DNA of 64,000 nucleotides, from the NCBI RefSeq assembly GCF_003369445.1, contig NZ_QRCU01000016.1:1-64000 (forward strand), in the 5' to 3' direction. The notes beneath the pieces were generated by a model, which did not search any database, was not told the DNA's origin, and saw only the letters and a program-made list of their open reading frames with translations. The translations under genes were made by a program, and so were the position numbers. Of this stretch, positions 57,260-64,000 are shown piece after piece. Numbering within the stretch: the stretch's first letter is position 1; each line of letters starts with the position of its first letter. The DNA comes from Arthrobacter silvisoli. GTDB taxonomy: Bacteria; Actinomycetota; Actinomycetes; Actinomycetales; Micrococcaceae.

Positions 57260-58055
57260 CCGTTCGCATTTGGTCACCACCATCGACCAGGCCATGGCGG
57301 TCGACACCACGGCGGGCACCATGGCGAGCTATCGTGATCTCGGCGCGGCCATGGTCAACGGATGCAAGGCCATCGAGGACTATTTCTATTTGACGCCGGC
57401 CCCCGACAGGGCGCTTTGGCGCGACATTTTTCTCAGAGTGATGTCGGAAGGCCCATGGGCCGGTTCGCACAGCAACGTTCTCGCGTCCAAGATGGTCGAG
57501 GTTGCCGCACAACTCGGCTGGGCATGGGAGTTTGCTCTTGCGAGGCGGGTGATGATATCGTCCGACCCCGCCGACCACGTCCGCACCGCCCGCGCGGCGC
57601 AAGAGCTGCCGTATCCACCGAGTGGGTTTCCGTATCCACCGAGTGGGGTTCCATCGAATGGGAATACATCGAATAAGAGTGGCTGCTATATCGCGACCGC
57701 TGTGTACGGGTCCTACGATGCAGAACCCGTCCTTGTGTTTCGCCGTTTCCGGGACGAGCGCCTGGCCAGGCATGTGTTCGGGCGCGCTTTCATACGAAGC
57801 TACTACGCCGTAAGTCCACCTCTGGCGAGGTACTTCGCGGGCCGCACGGTATTGAATCGACTGGCTCGACGGCTCCTCGACAGACTTGCCAAACTGCTGG
57901 ACGATCGGGGTCTCATTGACAGAGATCGGGCCGAAAAGGACCGGGAAAGCCTTCAACGCCCAATTCAGAAGGGAACAACTCACCGAAGAAATCATGGAAA
58001 CCATGGCCGAAGCAAAGTATTTGGCCGACGAATGGAAAGCTATCTACAATCATGA
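57246..58055 (+). CDS. CFI-box-CTERM domain protein, 3' end replaced by IS sequence
   Basis: 269 aa as read. A helical N-terminal part (about 1-110) is followed by a small repeat (LPYPPSGFPYPPSG) and the CFI-box-CTERM segment GCYIATAVYGSYDAEPVLVF, RRFRDERLARHVFGRAFIRS, at about 155-200. The function of this C-terminal domain is unknown. After about residue 235 (57950) the frame runs into the IS3 fragment in a foreign frame, so the natural C-terminus is lost or ends there. TTG start 18 nt after the IS3 right end, following GAAGGGGG. Confidence 0.75.
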   Translation: MSTDSRSHLVTTIDQAMAVDTTAGTMASYRDLGAAMVNGCKAIEDYFYLTPAPDRALWRDIFLRVMSEGPWAGSHSNVLASKMVEVAAQLGWAWEFALARRVMISSDPADHVRTARAAQELPYPPSGFPYPPSGVPSNGNTSNKSGCYIATAVYGSYDAEPVLVFRRFRDERLARHVFGRAFIRSYYAVSPPLARYFAGRTVLNRLARRLLDRLAKLLDDRGLIDRDRAEKDRESLQRPIQKGTTHRRNHGNHGRSKVFGRRMESYLQS

Positions 58056-58169
58056 ACGGCCCCACGGATCCCTGGACGGCATGATGCCCAACCAGTACTG
58101 GGAAACCTGGACGCAAGAAAACCAATTAGCTATCGCATAGACGCTGGACTGCTAACGGGGGCCCAACCA
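57950..58169 (+). repeat. Second copy of the IS3 right end (220 bp)
   Basis: Nearly identical to 57021-57227, with a few substitutions (a at cgaagaa, c at ggcccc, g at atgatgcc) and 13 extra nt (aaccaattagcta region near 58120). It encodes the last 60 residues of OrfB with the natural stop (58138-58140) and ends in the same terminal sequence gggggcccaacca. Confidence 0.93.
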
Positions 58170-58173
58170 CCCT
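58170..58173. repeat. CCCT, right copy of a 4-bp target duplication
   Basis: Directly follows the outer IS3 right end at 58169 and equals 55980-55983. Confidence 0.5.
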
Positions 58174-58262
58174 CGAGGCCGTCCGCCAGTCGTCCCGGAG
58201 TAACTTTCTCCTTCCGAGAGTTGAAGTAGGGGTTTTGCTCGAAAAGACTTTTGCAGTGAGGC

Positions 58263-58733
58263 TTATTTCAGGTAGGCCGACCAAGCGTTGAGGTCATCCT
58301 TGAGCTCGACGGCGGCCTTCGTTGCGCGCGCTCCACGCTGGCCGGTTTTGTCGGCTGCAGCGGCCGCTACTGCGTCCAGGTTCGCCGTCGTCGAGCCGGC
58401 CAGATCTGCCACTTCCGGCGACCATGGCCGCACCTCTTCGAGGTCGGCCTTCATGCGTTCGGCTATTCGTCCCATGGCATCGATGGCATCGATGGCGTCC
58501 TGGCAGATGCGCCCGCCCTCGCTTTCCGGGCGGCTTTCGATGAGGGTTGCGCAGTAGCCCATGGCCAATGTTCCCATTTCGCTTTCCATTTGCGATTTTG
58601 TTCGGGAAACTGCACTTGCAACCTGAGCTGTTGTTTTTGTTTCCACCTGCTGTTGTGAATTTGAGGAATCGCAACCGACGATTCCTGCGAAAATCAATGC
58701 GGCAATTGCAATTGTGAAAATGGGTCGCAACAT
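58263..58733 (-). CDS. Predicted lipoprotein
   Basis: 156 aa from the ATG at 58733. The signal peptide MLRPIFTIAIAALIFAGIVG ends at the lipobox cysteine 21. A Gln/Ser/Thr-rich spacer and a mainly helical domain with two cysteines follow (GYCATLIESRPESEGGRICQ). It would be surface-anchored by Lgt. In conjugative elements such proteins can act in entry exclusion or mating; nothing here proves it. Confidence 0.75.
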   Translation of the reverse strand: MLRPIFTIAIAALIFAGIVGCDSSNSQQQVETKTTAQVASAVSRTKSQMESEMGTLAMGYCATLIESRPESEGGRICQDAIDAIDAMGRIAERMKADLEEVRPWSPEVADLAGSTTANLDAVAAAAADKTGQRGARATKAAVELKDDLNAWSAYLK

Positions 58734-58800
58734 TGAGTCCCCCCGTTGGCGGAAAGCTTGTAGGTTCCAGTCTCCTTCTGGCCGTGATGAAACCTGTGTG

Positions 58801-59436
58801 CTAAGGCCAGGTCGCCCCTGCTGAGGATAGACCTCCGGGCAATCTCCAGGACCGGGCCTGGTCTGCCATGAGTGCTCGGGCGGCGACGAGGCGAGGCAGC
58901 TTCGTTGGCGAATTCTGTAGATTGATTGGAGGGTCCCAGTGATTGAGCACAGCCTTCTCAATGTCTCCCAGGCTCCGTTGCAGGTCCGGAGGTTTTGGCC
59001 AGATGGCAAGCGTCAGATTACTCTGCATCCAGGCAGTTAGCCGACGGTCTCCTTCCTCCTCAAGCCCAAAATTGGAGAAGTATCCAGGTTTTTCTCGGTT
59101 CCGGGGCACACCTCGAAGGTTGAGTTGTTCATGAAGGAGCGCGGCGAAAGATCGCCGTAAGGTGGAGGACCCAGTTCTTGGTGCACGTTCCGGATCCACG
59201 GCGAAATGCGTCTTGAGGTCTCGGGCGATCAAACTATCTTCAGCCTTTCCGACGTACAACGGCACGTCGGGGGGACGCCGGGCCAGCCCCAGCATCGCCC
59301 ACCCTTCTGCTGCGGCGTGAACGGCATACAGGCCGGGCTTGTTCGGTATAGAGGTGATTGCTGTCGCAATGGGCTCGCCGCTTCCGGAAAGAGAACGAAT
59401 CACCGCTGCTAATAAGTCGCCATCAATCTGGCTCAT
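58801..59436 (-). CDS. GIY-YIG-like nuclease-fold protein
   Basis: 211 aa from the ATG at 59436 (MSQIDGDLLAAV). GLY at residues 35-37 and YVG at 61-63 (PLYVGKAEDSLIARDLKTHF) form the GIY-YIG core, with the conserved Lys/Arg after it. The last half (about 100-211) has no known motif. GIY-YIG proteins cut DNA in homing, repair and restriction; the role here is not known. It shares the minus strand with the lipoprotein 68 nt downstream. Confidence 0.75.
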   Translation of the reverse strand: MSQIDGDLLAAVIRSLSGSGEPIATAITSIPNKPGLYAVHAAAEGWAMLGLARRPPDVPLYVGKAEDSLIARDLKTHFAVDPERAPRTGSSTLRRSFAALLHEQLNLRGVPRNREKPGYFSNFGLEEEGDRRLTAWMQSNLTLAIWPKPPDLQRSLGDIEKAVLNHWDPPINLQNSPTKLPRLVAARALMADQARSWRLPGGLSSAGATWP

Positions 59437-59618
59437 GGATACACGATACTCTCGAACGGCCTCGTTGGCCCGCCCGCCCCCTCTGCAGCGCCGGTGTTTG
59501 GTGCCACGTTCGCCCAGGATGAAACGGTAATCGCAACTGACGGACATTCCGGTCATGTCGCTGCACCTTGCCTCCTTCATGAAGTCGTGAGCCCAATAGA
59601 CGACGGACGGAGCATGCG

Positions 59619-59906
59619 ATGTTGCTGGCAGCTGTGGATCCTGGAATTACCCCGAATGCAGATTTCCCTTTTCTTGAGTCGCTGAAGCAGATCGGCGGAG
59701 GCATCCTTGTGGGCGCCTTCGTCGTGATCGCGATCGTGGCCATCATAGGGGCGGCGATGCTCCTGACCGGCAAGCTGAGCCAGTCTTCGAGGCTGGCTTC
59801 CGGTGGGGGGATGATCCTGCTCTGGACCGGGCCTGTGGCCGCAATCCTTGGTGGGATCAACGGATACATCCTTTGGTCTCAGACGGCATTCCCGCTCGGC
59901 TTCTAG
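59619..59906 (+). CDS. Small two-TM conjugation protein
   Basis: 95 aa with two membrane helices (about 28-50 GILVGAFVVIAIVAIIGAAM and 64-86 GGMILLWTGPVAAILGGI). The size, topology and position just before the VirB6-like gene fit a VirB2/TrbC-like pilin or a TcpE-like subunit of actinobacterial transfer systems. It ends 12 nt before the next gene. Confidence 0.65.
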   Translation: MLLAAVDPGITPNADFPFLESLKQIGGGILVGAFVVIAIVAIIGAAMLLTGKLSQSSRLASGGGMILLWTGPVAAILGGINGYILWSQTAFPLGF

Positions 59907-59918
59907 CCTGGACCAGTC

Positions 59919-61292
59919 ATGCCGGTTGAGTGTGACCTGAACGGATGGTGGCCGCCCGGATGCGGTCTTGTCTCCCAAGCCAACGATGGCGTCCAAGGAT
60001 CCATCACCACGCTCTTTGCGAACATTCTCCAGAACGTCGCGTCGTGGATCTGGTCATTCATAACAGGCGCCTTCAGTGTCTCGGATGTTGACGACTCCCA
60101 GTGGACCGCAGTGACAGGACTGACGAATTGGTGGGTCATCGTCATGATGACGCCGCTCGTCGTCGTCATGATCCTCCAACTCCTGTCCGGGCTGATCAGC
60201 CAGCAGCCCCGCCGCATAGGCCGAGCCCTGATCGGGGGCGCTGCCGCCATTCCGATGGTCGCTGCTGCCGTCTACCTTGTTCGGCAGCTCACCAGAGTCG
60301 GCGACTCGGCGTCGACGGCGATTCTCAGCTCCCTCGGGACCGACCCATACATCGTGTTTATGCGGCTCTTTGGCTTCGAGAGGGCACCGGTGGGCTCAGG
60401 TAGAGAATGGAACGTCGTCTCGCTGTCGCCGGGCACGAGCAGCGGTGCCGTCGGCGCGGTCATCGTCACCGCGATGGCAACCATCGTGGTCTGGATCTTG
60501 GCCTTCATTCTGATGTGTTCGATGATCTTCCGATCGTTCGCGCTGATCGTGCTCGCCGCAGTCGCCCCGGTTGCCCTCATGCTCATGCCCTGGGAACAGA
60601 CCAAGTCCTGGGCGCGGCGTTGGAGTGAAATCGTCGTCGCCCTGCTGTTAGCCAAACCGCTCGCGGCAACGGTTCTGGCGGTGGCGATCAAGCTCTTCGC
60701 CGAATCGAAGTCTTTCGCGGGCCTGGCTGGCGGCGTCGTTGGGATGGCGCTTGCGTGCGGAGCGCCGCTCATGGCCCTGCGGCTGGTGAGCTTCGCCGGA
60801 GGCGAGCTTGCGGCGGCCGCACAAACAGCCGGTGGCGGCCACGTTCTTTCGCGCGGTTCCAGCATCACTGCACGGCAGATCAGCCGGCATCTCAGCGGCA
60901 GGTTCACGCTCGCCGGCTTGGCTGGCCGCCAATCGATCACACGTCCCATTCAGTCGAGCCGTCCCCAGTTTCCAACCCGCGCGCTGTCGCCTAGAGCTCC
61001 GCTGCCCGGAACCGCAGTGACGGCACCGCCGCGCGGACCTGGAGGCGGCTCAACGTTGATGCTCGACGCCGGTGGCTCACTATCTGGTCCAAGTTCGCCT
61101 CGGGTGCGTGAGGCAGACAGCCCGCCGCCGGTTCCGGATACATCCAGAACCGCAAAGAGTGGCAAAGCCTCTAGCCTGACCCCGCGCCCGCAGTCTCCGC
61201 CGGCGCAGGCACGGCCACCGATTGTGCCACCGCCGAACGACCGACAGCGCGTCGTCGTCCATCCGCCGGTTAGTGGAGGTTCCCATGACTGA
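59919..61292 (+). CDS. VirB6/TrbL-like polytopic conjugation protein
   Basis: 457 aa. About six membrane helices between residues 25 and 300 (for example WWVIVMMTPLVVVMILQLLS, VGAVIVTAMATIVVWILAFI, IVLAAVAPVALMLMPWEQ, LAGGVVGMALACGAPLMAL). The conserved VAPVALMLMPWEQTKSWARR region is typical of TrbL/VirB6-like channel proteins of type IV secretion. The C-terminal 150 residues are Pro/Ser/Arg-rich and likely disordered in the cytoplasm. It overlaps the next gene by 8 nt. Confidence 0.82.
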   Translation: MPVECDLNGWWPPGCGLVSQANDGVQGSITTLFANILQNVASWIWSFITGAFSVSDVDDSQWTAVTGLTNWWVIVMMTPLVVVMILQLLSGLISQQPRRIGRALIGGAAAIPMVAAAVYLVRQLTRVGDSASTAILSSLGTDPYIVFMRLFGFERAPVGSGREWNVVSLSPGTSSGAVGAVIVTAMATIVVWILAFILMCSMIFRSFALIVLAAVAPVALMLMPWEQTKSWARRWSEIVVALLLAKPLAATVLAVAIKLFAESKSFAGLAGGVVGMALACGAPLMALRLVSFAGGELAAAAQTAGGGHVLSRGSSITARQISRHLSGRFTLAGLAGRQSITRPIQSSRPQFPTRALSPRAPLPGTAVTAPPRGPGGGSTLMLDAGGSLSGPSSPRVREADSPPPVPDTSRTAKSGKASSLTPRPQSPPAQARPPIVPPPNDRQRVVVHPPVSGGSHD

Positions 61293-62739
61293 GAGCACCC
61301 GGGCACTCGAACCCGTCAAGTTCCCGCGTTACGAGCGTAGGGGCCTGTTCTTGGGCCTCAAGTGGTACCAGTTGCTATTGCTTGCAGCCGGGGTCGTGAT
61401 AGCGGGCGTGGCGTCCGCCGCTGGGGGACCGATCGGCCTGTTTGCTTCCGGACCACTGTGGCTCACACTGATGCTGCTCGGGCTGCTTCAGTACTCACGG
61501 ATCCCTTATCCGGTTTGGCTTGGCCACGCGGCGCTGTTCTTCCACCGCGCGATAACCAGCCAGACACGGTATCTGGTCAGACCCGAGCGGGCTGCCCTGG
61601 CGGGGAGGCTGACTCTTCCTGGCGGACTAGGCAACCTGGAACTTCGCCGGACCGCATCCGGGGAGTCGTTCATCCTTGATGCCCGCGGGAGGGAAGCCAT
61701 TGCGGTTCTGCGCTGCAGCACCAGGTCTTTCGCGCTCTTGGATGCCGATGACAAAGCTTGGGCCGTGCAAGCTTGGTCCCGGGTGCAGGCGGGCTTGGCG
61801 CAGCGGATGAGCATCGCAAGAATCTCCGTTCAGGACTACACCGTCCCGTATCCGTCCACGGCATTGCGCGACTTCTATGAACAAGCGGTCCCGCAACAAG
61901 GCGACGCCAACAGGCTGAGCTGGGGGCAGCGTGCGTATGAGGATCTGATTTCGGCCGCAGGCTCCACAATGAGCCATGATCTTCTGATCGCCCTCGTGGT
62001 GGATACCGTCAAAGCTCGGCGAAGGATCAGGGAGTCCGGCGGGGGCTTGGCCGGTATCGAATATGTGCTCCGCCTGGAGGTCGACGCCATCAGGACCGCC
62101 TTGGGGACGCACGGTGTCAAGGTAGAGGAATGGCTGCCGGAAGCCGGCCTTCTCGATGTTGTACTGGGCGCCTTTGATCCGGCTGCCGTTGCCAGACAGC
62201 CAGCGGACGACAGGGAGGCAAACTTCCAGGGGCCCATGGCTGTCGAGGAACACTGGAGCTACCTACGAACAGACTCCGGATTCCATCAAACCTTTTGGAT
62301 CGCAGAATGGCCGCGACAGAAGGTCTTTCCAGGATTCCTACATCCGTTGATCTATGTGGGGGATTTTCGCCACACCGTGACCGAGGTGATCCGGGCGGTC
62401 CCGACGAGCGAGGCACTTCGGGACATCCGCTCAGCCCACGAAGCGCACGAAACCAGGCGCCGGATCAACGCGCGCTTCGACCGGCCATTGACCCGCGAGC
62501 AAAAGGCCGAAGAAGAGGAAGTCGCCCAGCGCGAGGAAGAGATTGTCGCCGGCCACGGAGATGTAAGACCGGCCGCTTATGTGACCATCACTGCCGGAAC
62601 AGCTGATGAATTGGCGAGGCATCGACAGGAACTTGAATCGGCGGCCTCAGGTGCATTCGTCGAACTGCGTCTCCTGGCCGGCCAGCAATGGGCGGCGTTT
62701 GTCGCCGGTGCGCTGCCGTTCGGGAGGGGGCTGCGATGA
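61285..62739 (+). CDS. SCO6880-family conjugation protein
   Basis: 484 aa from the ATG at 61285 (MTESTRALEPVKFP), with AGTGGAGGT upstream. Two N-terminal helices (about 27-45 and 52-72) as in PrgI-like proteins. A long cytoplasmic part (LELRRTASGESFILDARG, FHQTFWIAEWPRQKVFPGFL) matches SCO6880 family members, always found beside VirB4-like ATPases in actinobacterial ICEs. It overlaps both neighbours (8 nt and 4 nt). Confidence 0.87.
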   Translation: MTESTRALEPVKFPRYERRGLFLGLKWYQLLLLAAGVVIAGVASAAGGPIGLFASGPLWLTLMLLGLLQYSRIPYPVWLGHAALFFHRAITSQTRYLVRPERAALAGRLTLPGGLGNLELRRTASGESFILDARGREAIAVLRCSTRSFALLDADDKAWAVQAWSRVQAGLAQRMSIARISVQDYTVPYPSTALRDFYEQAVPQQGDANRLSWGQRAYEDLISAAGSTMSHDLLIALVVDTVKARRRIRESGGGLAGIEYVLRLEVDAIRTALGTHGVKVEEWLPEAGLLDVVLGAFDPAAVARQPADDREANFQGPMAVEEHWSYLRTDSGFHQTFWIAEWPRQKVFPGFLHPLIYVGDFRHTVTEVIRAVPTSEALRDIRSAHEAHETRRRINARFDRPLTREQKAEEEEVAQREEEIVAGHGDVRPAAYVTITAGTADELARHRQELESAASGAFVELRLLAGQQWAAFVAGALPFGRGLR

Positions 62740-64000
62740 CGCGGGTAAGCCAGATGGTTCAATATGTTCCGAATGGCGGCCGGGATGAACTGAAGGCGCG
62801 ACGGCGGCATGGGGTGCCCGTGCAGATCCACCCTTGGGGTGCGGCTTTTCGCCGGGTCGGCGGGTTTCTCGGTACAGGGCTTGAAGGCTCAGAGCCGAGT
62901 GGGGACTGGGGGAGCAAAGAACCCAACTCCTTACGCGGTCCGCACCGTTTGCGCCCTGCACCGCACCGCGCCTCGACCCTGACGTTCGCGGCCGCCTATC
63001 CGTTCATCACTGAATCGGGGCTTGGACACGAGGGAACGTATATCGGCACTGACGTGTTTGGATCTGGGGCGTTCTCCTACGATCCGTGGATTCTCTATGA
63101 CAAAGGCGTCATCAGCGGCCCTTCGATAGTCGTCATCGGCACAGTCGGGACTGGGAAATCGATGTGCGGAAAGTCCTTGGTCGCGCGGTCGATCACGCTG
63201 GGCCGGAAAGCTGCTGTCGCATCTGATCCCAAGGGGGAGTGGGTCGCAGTCGCCAATGCCGTGGGCGGCAAGGTCATTTCAGTTGGCCCCGGTCGGGCTG
63301 CCCGCGTCAATCCACTCGACGCCGGGCCACGATCCAGCGCCTTGAGCGAGGCGCAGTGGCAAGCCGTGGTGCGTCAACGCCGTCGCTATCTATTGGTTGC
63401 CTTGGTGTCCCTCATGCGGCAAGGCATGCCTCTGCGGCCGGTCGAACACACCGCCCTGGATATGGCCCTGATGGAAACCGTGGCAGAAAACTCGAATCCC
63501 ACGCTTCCGATGGTCCTGGACCACCTGCTGAACCCGTCCAAGGAAACCATCGGGCTGGTCGGCAAGGACGGCGGCTTGGCCGTCAGCCACTCCCTTCGAC
63601 GCACCGTCTCAGGGGATCTGGAAGGCATGTTCGACGCTCCCTCCACAGTCGCCTTCGACGCCGACGCGCCCATGATGGTGATGGACACCTCGGCCCTCAT
63701 CGGCGCTTCGGAGCAGGCCCTTTCTCTTGCAGCCGCATGTGGCGCCACCTGGCTGGAAGCTGCTGTCACGAACCCCGACGGCGGCAAGCGGCTGGTGGTG
63801 TACGACGAAGGCTGGCGGATGCTCGCCGACCCGTACATGCTCGCCAAAATGAGCGAGCAATGGCGCCTGGCCCGCACATATGGAATCGCGAACCTGCTCA
63901 TCATGCACAAGGTGGCCGATCTCAATGAGATCGGCGACAGCAGCAGCGGACATCGCCAGAAGGCACTTGGCCTCCTTACCGAGGCGGACACCAGGATTAT
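62736..64000 (+). CDS. VirB4/TraC-like conjugation ATPase (partial, runs off the window)
   Basis: About 421 codons from the ATG at 62736 with no stop before the end. The Walker A motif VVIGTVGTGKSMCGKSLVAR is near residue 135, DPKGEWVAVANAVGGKVISV follows, and the Walker B-type segment LVVYDEGWRMLADPYMLAKM is near 355. This is the energy-providing ATPase of a type IV secretion-like channel. It overlaps the SCO6880-family gene by 4 nt. Confidence 0.9.
   Translation, partial: MTRVSQMVQYVPNGGRDELKARRRHGVPVQIHPWGAAFRRVGGFLGTGLEGSEPSGDWGSKEPNSLRGPHRLRPAPHRASTLTFAAAYPFITESGLGHEGTYIGTDVFGSGAFSYDPWILYDKGVISGPSIVVIGTVGTGKSMCGKSLVARSITLGRKAAVASDPKGEWVAVANAVGGKVISVGPGRAARVNPLDAGPRSSALSEAQWQAVVRQRRRYLLVALVSLMRQGMPLRPVEHTALDMALMETVAENSNPTLPMVLDHLLNPSKETIGLVGKDGGLAVSHSLRRTVSGDLEGMFDAPSTVAFDADAPMMVMDTSALIGASEQALSLAAACGATWLEAAVTNPDGGKRLVVYDEGWRMLADPYMLAKMSEQWRLARTYGIANLLIMHKVADLNEIGDSSSGHRQKALGLLTEADTRI

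Larger units (their letters stand above)
55984..58169 (+). mobile_element. Possible compound unit: IS3 element, CFI-box gene and second IS right end
   Basis: The 2,186-bp segment runs from the IS3 left end to a second copy of the IS3 right end and is flanked by CCCT on both sides (55980-55983 and 58170-58173). A passenger gene lies between the two right ends. This layout fits one transposition event using the outer end, or a later insertion that copied the end. Inferred. Confidence 0.55.
38790..64000 (+). mobile_element. Integrative and conjugative element, left part (right end outside window)
   Basis: The region starts at tRNA-Leu with an adjacent tyrosine integrase and ends within a run of conjugation genes (59.6-64 kb). 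In between lie defence, regulatory, metal-resistance and unknown genes plus four IS-type elements or remnants. Codon use and GC content are visibly less uniform than in the core, for example at 42.6-43.5 kb. The boundaries are inferred; only the left one is visible. Confidence 0.75.

Noticed and set aside
38814..64000. attR copy of the tRNA-Leu 3' end
   Set aside because: No second copy of the cacctcgggc core was found, so the element's right end is taken to be outside the window.

Overview
The window is high-GC chromosomal DNA from an actinobacterium, most likely Arthrobacter, Pseudarthrobacter or a close Micrococcales relative. The grounds are the frequent GTG and TTG starts, the tightly overlapping operons, the PdtaR-type ANTAR regulator, the HGxxPAAW and Trp-associated membrane proteins inside the trp operon, and the def-fmt-rsmB-rpe-rib-his-trp-lgt-gltBD-pyk gene order. 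The genus is inferred from gene content only.

Positions 1-38,700 are conserved core chromosome. 1-9,000 holds housekeeping and transport genes: msrB, an alpha/beta hydrolase, an sseA-sufE-ybaK operon on the minus strand, zapE, a BenE-type transporter, a lone MT0933-like protein and an APC permease. 9,046-10,096 is a tRNA cluster, Gly-Cys-Val-Gly-Val-Gly on the minus strand and Val(CAC) on the plus strand. 10,219-30,000 is a long plus-strand biosynthetic run: N-terminal formyl-methionine handling (def, fmt), rsmB and rpe; an FMN riboswitch controlling ribM-ribD-ribE-ribB-ribA-ribH; hisE-hisG-hisF-hisI; trpE-trpC-trpB-trpA with two small membrane-protein genes; and lgt. gltB, gltD and pyk follow, then the ANTAR regulator. 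The main surprise in the core is trpB: a perfect 35-bp tandem duplication shifts its frame and removes the C-terminal quarter.

From tRNA-Leu(CAA) at 38,732 onward the DNA is accessory. A tyrosine recombinase lies just downstream of the tRNA, and the far end (59.6-64 kb) carries conjugation genes: a small two-TM protein, a VirB6/TrbL-like membrane protein, an SCO6880-family protein and a VirB4-like ATPase that runs off the window. I read this as the left part of an integrative and conjugative element (ICE) whose right end is outside. Its cargo includes a Shedu-type defence nuclease between two dead IS5-like remnants, an unknown 314-aa gene, a dense patch of small DNA-binding proteins with a sigma-like factor, a DUF4304 gene, a GIY-YIG protein and a lipoprotein.

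Two nested mobile elements stand out. The first is a 4.86-kb IS21-type element (47,896-52,751) with perfect 39-bp terminal inverted repeats. It carries merR and merA beside istA/istB and appears to have split the 5' end of the DUF4304 gene. The second is an IS3-family element (55,984-57,227) followed by a CFI-box-CTERM gene and a second copy of the IS right end. The outer ends of this 2.19-kb unit are flanked by a 4-bp direct repeat, so it may have moved as one passenger-carrying unit. No CRISPR array or rRNA gene is present.
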